Origin: an uncultured Spirochaetota bacterium
GTDB taxonomy: Bacteria > Spirochaetota > Spirochaetia > JAFGXN01
Direction: 5' to 3'
Assembly: GCA_944388995.1 (NCBI GenBank)
Contig: CALXKN010000006.1
Location: 1-64,000 of the forward strand
DNA length: 64,000 nt
Shown piece by piece: positions 53,627 through 60,048 of the stretch; positions within the stretch are counted from its first letter, which is position 1, and each line of letters opens with the position of its first letter. The notes below the pieces were generated by a model. That model made no database searches. It worked only from the letters and a program-made list of their open reading frames with translations, and had not been told where the DNA came from. A program made the translations under genes and the position numbers.

Positions 53627-53654
53627 CGGCTGCGGTTTGCCGCAGCCGTTTTTT
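53627..53654 (+). terminator. Rho-independent terminator between tsf and frr
   Basis: A 9-bp stem CGGCTGCGG / CCGCAGCCG with a TTTG loop, followed by TTTTTT. It ends two bases before the frr Shine-Dalgarno (CAGGAG), with no room for a separate promoter, so it probably reduces rather than blocks expression of frr and the genes beyond. Confidence 0.85.
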
Positions 53655-53666
53655 CAGGAGTGAACC

Positions 53667-54224
53667 ATGATCGCAGAGATTAAAGCCGACAGCGAAGAGA
53701 GGATGAAGAAGAGCGCCGCCGCATTGGAAGACGAATTCAATCGATTACGAACCGGCCGCGCTTCGGCAGCACTGGTCGATAAAATTCAAGTTTCCTACTA
53801 CGGTGCCGCGACGCCGCTGAACCAAGTTGCCTCAATTTCCGTTCCGGAAGCGCGGTTGATTGTCATTCAGCCGTGGGACAAAAACGTTTTACCGGAAATC
53901 GAGAAAGCAATTCAAAAATCCGAGCTGAATCTGAATCCGAACAACGACGGAAAAGTTATTCGCATCAATATTCCCGCTTTGACCGAAGAACGCCGCAAAG
54001 AACTGGTAAAAGGCGCCAAAGCATCAGCTGAAAACGCGCGGGTAGCCGTGAGAAACATCCGCCGCGACGCAATCGATAAGCTCAAAAAAGAGCAAAAGAA
54101 CGGTGAATTGACGGAAGATGAGCTGAAAGCGGCTGAAACCGATATGCAGACGCTAACGGATAAATACATCGGCGAAGTCAACAAAATTCTCGACGCCAAA
54201 GAAAAAGAGATTATGGAAATCTGA
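53667..54224 (+). CDS. frr: Ribosome recycling factor
   Basis: A 185-residue factor that splits the post-termination ribosome together with EF-G. Typical RRF sequence: [59 protein letters not shown], and [22 protein letters not shown] 53667 with CAGGAG upstream. Length is that of the family. Downstream uppS begins after one intergenic base. Confidence 0.97.
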   Translation: MIAEIKADSEERMKKSAAALEDEFNRLRTGRASAALVDKIQVSYYGAATPLNQVASISVPEARLIVIQPWDKNVLPEIEKAIQKSELNLNPNNDGKVIRINIPALTEERRKELVKGAKASAENARVAVRNIRRDAIDKLKKEQKNGELTEDELKAAETDMQTLTDKYIGEVNKILDAKEKEIMEI

Positions 54225-54225
54225 A

Positions 54226-54930
54226 ATGGCGGATGAAAAGCAGCCGGATCAAATGTGCCGCCACATTGCCGTCATCATGGACGGCAACGGACGGTGGGCC
54301 AAACAACGCGGAAAAATTCGCAGTTTCGGACACAAGGAAGGATTAAAAGCCACTAAACGACTGCTCCATTACGCGTCTGAACGAGGATTAAAATACCTAA
54401 CACTGTACGCGTTCTCAACCGAAAACTGGAAACGCGCGGAAGAAGAAGTCTCTTATCTGATGAATTTAATCCACCTTCATCTGCGCAAAGAGATGAAATT
54501 CTACAAAAAAAACCATATCCGGCTGCGGTTCATCGGTGATTTATCGCGGCTCAAGCCGTCGCTGCAGGAAGAAATGCGCTCCGTCGAGCGGGATACAGCC
54601 TCTTATGACGGTTTGACCGTACAGCTGGCAATCAATTACGGAGGCCGCGACGAGCTGCGCCGAGCCGTCCAGAAGCTGATCGATTCGGGCAAACAGGAAA
54701 TCACGGAAGCCGATATTGAAGCCGAACTGGATACAGCCGGCATTCCCGATCCTGATTTAATCATCCGTACCGCCGGAGAACAACGATTGAGCAACTTTTT
54801 AATGTGGCAAAGCGCTTACAGCGAATTTTGGTACACGCCGAAACTGTGGCCCGATTTCGGTTCTGAAGATTTTGATGAGGCGGTCGCCGCCTTCTTTCGC
54901 CGCGACCGCCGCTACGGAGGGATCAAATGA
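54226..54930 (+). CDS. uppS: Undecaprenyl diphosphate synthase
   Basis: A 234-residue cis-prenyltransferase making the C55 lipid carrier for peptidoglycan and glycan export. The catalytic P-loop-like HIAVIMDGNGRWAKQRG is at about residues 13-29, LTLYAFSTENWKR at about 60-72, and the C-terminal signature DLIIRTAGEQRLSNFLMWQ followed by YSEFWYTPKLWPDF. ATG 54226; a weak Shine-Dalgarno suggests translational coupling to frr. It overlaps cdsA by four bases (ATGA). Confidence 0.97.
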   Translation: MADEKQPDQMCRHIAVIMDGNGRWAKQRGKIRSFGHKEGLKATKRLLHYASERGLKYLTLYAFSTENWKRAEEEVSYLMNLIHLHLRKEMKFYKKNHIRLRFIGDLSRLKPSLQEEMRSVERDTASYDGLTVQLAINYGGRDELRRAVQKLIDSGKQEITEADIEAELDTAGIPDPDLIIRTAGEQRLSNFLMWQSAYSEFWYTPKLWPDFGSEDFDEAVAAFFRRDRRYGGIK

Positions 54931-55796
54931 AAGAGATGACCGCCCGTATTCTTCTGGGAGTGATCGCAATTCCGATTTTGTTGGTGATCCTCCTGTTTCC
55001 GCTGCCGTTCAACGCCGCCGTTAACGCAGTCATTATGGCTTTCACGGCGCTCGCCGGAATCGAAACTGCGCGTTTGACAGAAACACGACTCACCCGCCTC
55101 AACAAAGCGGCCGCCGTGTTTTGCGCCGTTCTGCCGCCGCTTTCTGTCTTCTGTTTTCTGTTTTTACCGGATACAGTTGCTGCACTGACAGTCGCCGCCA
55201 TTCTTATTCTCGCTCCAACGCTTCTCATCGGACGGGAAGCATTCAGCCGCAGCGCCGAGAAATGGAACAACTCACTGGAAAGAATCGCCGGATACGCCTT
55301 TATTTTGCTTTACATCGGCGGACTGTCGGCCGCCCTTACCGGCTTTCAGTTCCTCTCTCGGTTTGTCCCCGACGATAATCCGGGATTGATTTACCTCATT
55401 TACCTGCTGATGATTTTCACAAATGACACCGCCGCCTACTTCACCGGCGTAGCCGTCGGCCGTTTTACTCCGCATCCGGCGCCGATCAGCCCCAAAAAAA
55501 GCCTTGCCGGTTTCATCGGCGGAGCTGTCGGCTGCCTTGCCGTTTCCGTCGCCGCCTTTTTTATTCTGCCGCAGCTGTTTGAAAACAGTATCCTCCGGGC
55601 GCTGACCGTCGGAGCCGTATTGGCGTTCGCCGGCATTGTCGGCGATTTGGTTGAATCGGCGTTTAAACGCAGCGCCGGCGTCAAAGACAGCGGCCGTCTG
55701 ATGGGAGGCCGCGGCGGCGTTCTTGACTCCATCGACTCCGTCCTCTACGGAGCGCCGTTTTTCCTCGTTCTGCTGGCGGGAATTCAGCTGATATGA
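54927..55796 (+). CDS. cdsA: Phosphatidate cytidylyltransferase
   Basis: A 289-residue membrane enzyme forming CDP-diacylglycerol from phosphatidate and CTP, upstream of all phospholipids including the cardiolipin made by cls. About eight TM helices. The CDS signature near the C-terminus (S-x-x-K-R-x4-K-D ... D-x-x-D) is present as SAFKRSAGVKDSGRLMGGRG followed by GVLDSIDS. The canonical PGHGG-x-x-DR reads GGRGG-x-x-DS here: the usual His is Arg and the usual Arg is Ser, while the metal-binding Asp residues are kept. Four-base ATGA overlaps on both sides. DTAAYFTG and GRFTPHPAPISPKKSLAGFI also fit the family. Confidence 0.93.
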   Translation: MKEMTARILLGVIAIPILLVILLFPLPFNAAVNAVIMAFTALAGIETARLTETRLTRLNKAAAVFCAVLPPLSVFCFLFLPDTVAALTVAAILILAPTLLIGREAFSRSAEKWNNSLERIAGYAFILLYIGGLSAALTGFQFLSRFVPDDNPGLIYLIYLLMIFTNDTAAYFTGVAVGRFTPHPAPISPKKSLAGFIGGAVGCLAVSVAAFFILPQLFENSILRALTVGAVLAFAGIVGDLVESAFKRSAGVKDSGRLMGGRGGVLDSIDSVLYGAPFFLVLLAGIQLI

Positions 55797-56884
55797 AAAA
55801 AGTGATCGTCCTCGGCGCGACCGGCACCATCGGCCTCAATACGCTTTCGGTCATCGAGCACCTCGGCAGCGACTGGCAAGCAGACCTAATCACCGCATTT
55901 TCCCGCAAAACCGAACTGGAGCAGCTGGCCCGACAATACAACGCCCGAACCTTCACCACCGACTCCGAAACGATGCTGAAAGAAATTCGAGAAAGTGACG
56001 CCGACATCGTCGTCAACGGCATCGCCGGAGCCGCCGGACTGCTGCCCTCATTTGAAACTGTGCGCTGCGGCAAACGGCTGGCGCTGGCCAACAAAGAAAC
56101 CATCGTTATGGCAGGAGCCTTGCTGAAAACCGAAGCAGCGCGCAGCGGAGCCGAAATCATTCCCGTTGACTCCGAACATGCGGCTCTCTTCGAACTGCAG
56201 CGCACGGCCGCGCCGAATCAAATCCGCAAACTGATCATTACCGCATCGGGCGGCGCCTTCCGCGACACGCCTCTCGAAGAACTGACACACGTTACCCCCG
56301 AACAGGCGCTGCATCATCCGACATGGAAAATGGGGCCCAAAATCACTGTCGACTCCGCCACCATGGCAAACAAAGGATTGGAAGTGATAGAAGCGGTCTA
56401 TCTCTTCGACCGCCGTCCCGACGAAATCGAGGTTCTCATTCACCCGCAAAGCCGCATTCACGCGTTGATACAAACCGCTGAAGGAACCTTTACCGCTCAA
56501 ATCTCAGCTCCTGACATGCGCATTCCGATTCAAAACGCTCTCACCTACCCCGAAAAAGCTGCAGCTCCGTCTCCCGACACCGACCTCACTGCCGAGGCGC
56601 TGACCTTTACCCGCCCCGACCCGCGCAAATACCCGATGCTGCCGCTGGCATTCCGCGCCGCCAAATCCGGTCTCTCTGCCGCCATAACCTACAACGCCGC
56701 CAACGAAATCGCCGTTGCCGCCTTCCTCGGACACCGGCTGCCGTTTCTCTCCATCGCCCGACTCACCGAAGCCGTCCTCAACAAACCGCTGCCGCCCGCT
56801 CCCGCTTCGCTTGAAGAAGTACTGACCGTCGACGCCTGCGCCCGCACCGCCGCCGACCAACTGCTCGCATCAAAAGCGTTTTAA
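55793..56884 (+). CDS. dxr: 1-deoxy-D-xylulose 5-phosphate reductoisomerase
   Basis: A 363-residue NADPH enzyme making MEP, the first committed step of the isoprenoid pathway that also uses ispG (45572). NADPH-binding GATGTIGLNTLSVI at residues 8-21, ALANKETIVMAG (about 95-106), metal/substrate segment DSEHAALFE (about 125), ASGGAFRD (about 150) and HPTWKMGPKITVDSATMANK (about 176-195) are intact. Four-base ATGA overlap with cdsA. In T. pallidum rseP follows, from memory; here a repeat element follows instead. Confidence 0.96.
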   Translation: MKKVIVLGATGTIGLNTLSVIEHLGSDWQADLITAFSRKTELEQLARQYNARTFTTDSETMLKEIRESDADIVVNGIAGAAGLLPSFETVRCGKRLALANKETIVMAGALLKTEAARSGAEIIPVDSEHAALFELQRTAAPNQIRKLIITASGGAFRDTPLEELTHVTPEQALHHPTWKMGPKITVDSATMANKGLEVIEAVYLFDRRPDEIEVLIHPQSRIHALIQTAEGTFTAQISAPDMRIPIQNALTYPEKAAAPSPDTDLTAEALTFTRPDPRKYPMLPLAFRAAKSGLSAAITYNAANEIAVAAFLGHRLPFLSIARLTEAVLNKPLPPAPASLEEVLTVDACARTAADQLLASKAF

Positions 56885-56895
56885 CTGAATTTATT

Positions 56896-57043
56896 TGGGC
56901 GCGCGCCCCTGCGGGGCGCCGGGCTTTCCGCTGCAATTCGCGGCTTCCCTCCGCCTTTACAAAGGCAAAGCTTCCGCTTTGCCCTGCGCCTTTTTTCCGT
57001 CGGCCGCTCATTTCCGCTCCAATCCCTCGCGCTTTCGGTTTGT
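56896..57043 (-). repeat. Structured intergenic repeat, copy 3
   Basis: Core only, on the minus strand, without the ~57-bp direct repeats. It carries GGGATTGGAGCGGAAATGAG, GGCCGACGG, the hairpin GGCAAAGC-GGAA-GCTTTGCC, GCGAATTGCAGCGGAAAGCC, and the terminal hairpin GCGCCCC/GGGGCGC, ending CGCGCCCAAATAAA. The 3' end is 11 bp from the dxr stop codon and faces it. Its 5' end is next to the terminator of the following gene. Confidence 0.85.
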
Positions 57044-57072
57044 TTGCGGACGACTGCGGTCAAACCGCTGCG

Positions 57073-57101
57073 AAAAAAAAACGGAGCGCCGAAGCGCTCC
57101 G
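57073..57101 (-). terminator. Terminator after the InlB-repeat lipoprotein gene
   Basis: Minus strand: 8-bp stem CGGAGCGC / GCGCTCCG with a TTCG loop, followed by nine T residues, 10 bases after the stop codon. Confidence 0.9.
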
Positions 57102-57111
57102 CGTAAGCGGT

Positions 57112-59559
57112 TTACATTCTCTTCGGAGAGAGGTAAATCCGTTTTCCGACAGGAATTTCATTCACGGTAATCGTACACTCAACCTTCGGACTTGCCTTTC
57201 CGCTCGGCACAATCTCAAGTGTGTAATCACCGGACGTCACATCATAAATGTTAAATTCTATCGAAAAGAGACCGTCCGCTTTTCGACTTGTCGTAGGATA
57301 CACACTGTCGACAGCACTGCCGCCTTTTGTTACTGTCACATCAAAATCGGTAAAAATACCGAAAATCCGCTCAATCGGAACAGAAACCGAGACATATGAA
57401 CTTTCACTCTCCCGGAACAGGGCAATTTGCGCCGTTTCATTTGACGGGTACAGACAAAACTCGTCGGCAGGAACCGTCGCGCTCACCGAAAATTTCTCTC
57501 CCTCAACCGTTGCCTCGACCGTCAGTTCATCGCCGGGACCGCAGACGTAATTGTATTCGTCGCCGTAAAGATAATCAAACGTGACGGTTTGTTTTTCGTC
57601 GTCAACGGAGCCATATTCATCTGTTGGAGCATTGTTTACAGATAAGGCCTTCACATCGAGATAAACGGACTCTCGGTTGTGTGTATATGGAACGGTCAGA
57701 ACGTAATGGTTATCTTCAACGGTAACCGCCGCTTCCCCGAAGGCAAATTCCAGCGGCGCCTGCGTTTCTTCCCCCTTTACGGTAAAAGAAGTTTCGCTCT
57801 TCACCGCGCCGTCGACAACAAACTGCAGGCGGTACTCTCCGGGAGCCAAAGGATATTCTTCTCCGGAATCCAGATCACCAAAATAGAAGTATCTCAACTC
57901 GCCAAAATATGTTGAAAAAATCTGTTTTTCTCCGGCTTTGTTCACTACAGAAAAATTTTCCGTATCCAGTGAAACAGTTCCCGGATCGGCAATTGCTAGC
58001 GAAGATGAGTCAGAATCTAAAATTTTTAAATCCAATTCCGCCGGAACTTCTTTCCAAATCAAAGAAACCTCCACCTCCTCCTCCGGCATGACGAATGCGT
58101 ATCGCGTATAGTGCAGAACGAAATCGTATTCATCATAATAATATGAATCAACGGTCCGGGTGACATTTACCGTCTGTCCGCTCTTTGTTTTTTTAATCTG
58201 AATGCCGTCGAGCCCCCACGCTTTTCCTTCTAAAGGCGGTTTAGTACACATTAGACGAAGCATGTCATCTGAGAAAAGGATTTCATCACCCGGAAGTGCG
58301 CTTTCCAGATCATCGGCTACACCGTTGCCGTCGGCATCGACATCGGGATCATCAGCAACTATAATCTTGTAATAATCGCTCATGCGAGCGCCGTTGAGGT
58401 TCCATTTGACGGCAACCGGTGTTTTCCATACAGCGGTAAAAGTTATGTTCGGCGCGGATGCCGGTACGGTGAACGTTTCACCGGATTCGTAAACGGTTCC
58501 GTTCCATTCCCAACCGAAAAGTCGAATCTCTTCATTGTGTGAAACAGTATCCCAGTCAGACGGAAGAGGCAGCTCATTACCCACCCATAAACTCAACGGC
58601 TGCGAATAGTCGGGTGACAAATAGGAATTCCACTCCGCGCCGGGGTTTACCTCCGTATTCAGATCGAATTTCACCGTCGACTGCTGTCTTTCTTTGAGAA
58701 CGGCGTAAAAAACGTAACTGTAGCTGTCGGCCGGCAATTCCGAGCTCGAAATTGTTTTGCCCGGAAGATACTCTGCCTCCGCCGCGCTTTCCGTCAGCGC
58801 CCACCCCAGAAAGTCGGCGGTAATATCAGAGTATTCTCTTTCCTTCACATCGGGCATCAGGATTGATTGAGTATGTTCATTAATCGTATACGACCAGCTC
58901 TCCGCATCAACATCCCAACCGCTATTCCCATCGATTTCAAACTGAACGGTTTTTGTCTTCGGTTTGGTAGGAAGATAAGCGGCGTAGAAAGTCAGCGGCG
59001 TACCGTCAACTTTGATCGCTGTTCCCGGTCCGAGAATGTCGCCGCTTTCATCGGCCGTCTTCCGCCAGCCGGCAAAGTATTTTCCGCTCTCTTTAACAGC
59101 AAAAAGGTCATCGCCGTCTGCCAGAACGATATAACCGTCTTGGTTCAGCGCGTCAACCGTGACCGTTTTGCCGTTTTCCACCATGGGATTGTAGGTCACC
59201 GTCATGCGGCCGCGCTCCCAGATTGCATAATAAGTATAAGGACTCTTGGAATAAACAAGTTCCTTTTCTCCCGGTTGAGAAAGTTGATCAGAAGACGTAG
59301 CATTTTTGTTCGTCGACCAGCCGACAAACGCATAGTTTTCCCTTGTAAACGGATTCTCGGGAAAGGTAAACTCTTCGGCAAAACGGACGGTGTAGTCAAA
59401 TGCACTGCCGCTGCCGCCGTTGGGTTCAAAACGGTAAACGATTCCTTGAACGCTTCCATCCGTGTCAGTCGGATTTTCCGGAACTACAGGCGGCGGCGGA
59501 GGACAGGCAACTGCCGTCAACAACGTAAAAATTAAAGTGAATAAACGGTATTTTTCCAT
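57112..59559 (-). CDS. Large surface lipoprotein with InlB-B-type repeats
   Basis: An 815-residue predicted lipoprotein. The signal MEKYRLFTLIFTLLTAVAC is followed by a Pro-rich stretch. Residues about 40-400 hold several InlB B / Listeria-Bacteroides repeats, each ending in the tell-tale FVGWSTNKN or FAGWR... then YYAIW, FYAAY or FTAVW. A calcium-loop-like DVDADGNGVADD lies near residue 415. The C-terminal half is beta-sandwich-like and unassigned. Such repeats are typical of cell-surface adhesin-like proteins. ATG 59559 has AAGGAG upstream. The promoter abuts a very long interrupted G tract, so expression may be phase-variable. It has its own terminator. Confidence 0.8.
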   Translation of the reverse strand: MEKYRLFTLIFTLLTAVACPPPPPVVPENPTDTDGSVQGIVYRFEPNGGSGSAFDYTVRFAEEFTFPENPFTRENYAFVGWSTNKNATSSDQLSQPGEKELVYSKSPYTYYAIWERGRMTVTYNPMVENGKTVTVDALNQDGYIVLADGDDLFAVKESGKYFAGWRKTADESGDILGPGTAIKVDGTPLTFYAAYLPTKPKTKTVQFEIDGNSGWDVDAESWSYTINEHTQSILMPDVKEREYSDITADFLGWALTESAAEAEYLPGKTISSSELPADSYSYVFYAVLKERQQSTVKFDLNTEVNPGAEWNSYLSPDYSQPLSLWVGNELPLPSDWDTVSHNEEIRLFGWEWNGTVYESGETFTVPASAPNITFTAVWKTPVAVKWNLNGARMSDYYKIIVADDPDVDADGNGVADDLESALPGDEILFSDDMLRLMCTKPPLEGKAWGLDGIQIKKTKSGQTVNVTRTVDSYYYDEYDFVLHYTRYAFVMPEEEVEVSLIWKEVPAELDLKILDSDSSSLAIADPGTVSLDTENFSVVNKAGEKQIFSTYFGELRYFYFGDLDSGEEYPLAPGEYRLQFVVDGAVKSETSFTVKGEETQAPLEFAFGEAAVTVEDNHYVLTVPYTHNRESVYLDVKALSVNNAPTDEYGSVDDEKQTVTFDYLYGDEYNYVCGPGDELTVEATVEGEKFSVSATVPADEFCLYPSNETAQIALFRESESSYVSVSVPIERIFGIFTDFDVTVTKGGSAVDSVYPTTSRKADGLFSIEFNIYDVTSGDYTLEIVPSGKASPKVECTITVNEIPVGKRIYLSPKRM

Positions 59560-59577
59560 ATTATAACTCCTTAACGG

Positions 59578-59586
59578 AGTCTACCA
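59578..59586 (-). promoter_or_regulatory. Extended -10 promoter of the InlB-repeat lipoprotein gene
   Basis: Minus strand: TGG-TAGACT, an extended -10 (59578-59586; the hexamer matches four of six). It is separated by one base from the G tract, which therefore fills the whole spacer and -35 region. A 5-bp inverted repeat (ACTCC/GGAGT, 59566-59580) places part of the Shine-Dalgarno in a small hairpin. Confidence 0.45.
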
Positions 59587-59587
59587 C

Positions 59588-59630
59588 GGGGGGGGGGGGG
59601 GGGGGGGGAGGGGGGGGGGGGGGGGGGGGG
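59588..59630. repeat. Very long interrupted poly-G tract (G21-A-G21)
   Basis: Plus strand: 21 G, one A, 21 G, beginning 29 bases upstream of the lipoprotein ATG. It has the same G-run/A/G-run design as the tract in the gtrA promoter but is much longer. Exact length may be unreliable because such tracts are hard to sequence and assemble. Confidence 0.75.
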
Positions 59631-59706
59631 TCGAGAGGTTTTTGAAAAAAAGAGAAAATTTCAGAGAAACACCGGCGCACCGATCCGCCAAAGACCGTTC
59701 CCAAAC

Positions 59707-59990
59707 GGGAACAAAGGTTGCAGGAAAAGGCATAAAATATTGCGTTGAAGGCGGCGGATTCTCAAAAGCCCTGAAATTCTGCCGAAGTCAGAATGAGGCG
59801 TTAAAAGACGGCGGACCCGCAAACGGACGTCAGAGCCGCCGAAGGCGCGGGGGATTGGAGCGGAAATGAGCGGCCGACGGAAAGGCGGCGCGCGGCAAAG
59901 CGGGCAGCTTTGCCGCGGTTGAAGGTGCGGGAGGCCGCGAATTGCAGCGGAAAGCCCGGCGCCCCGCCTGCGGGGCGCGCGCCCTGAAAA
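59707..59990 (+). repeat. Structured intergenic repeat, copy 2
   Basis: It starts ACGGGAACAAAGGTTGCAGG and has two degenerate ~57-bp direct repeats (59721-59830), with a further partial unit (CGATCCGCCAAAGAC) near 59681. The core (59840-59990) carries GGGATTGGAGCGGAAATGAG, the hairpin GGCAAAGC/GCTTTGCC with a loop one base longer than in copies 1 and 3, and the terminal hairpin GCGCCCCGC/GCGGGGCGC. It ends GCGCCCTGAAAAAAA. Its 3' end faces the 3' end of carB, about 58 bp away. The whole interval 59560-60048 contains no credible gene. Confidence 0.85.
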
Positions 59991-60048
59991 AAATTCAGAG
60001 AGGAAAGCCCCGGCATTCTCCGATACACCGAAGAGGCCGGAAGGCGGC

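Noticed and set aside
56885-57043. Repeat copy 3 as an intrinsic terminator for dxr
   Set aside because: In the dxr direction the GC hairpin is preceded, not followed, by a T-rich stretch; it is not a canonical terminator, though it could still pause transcription.
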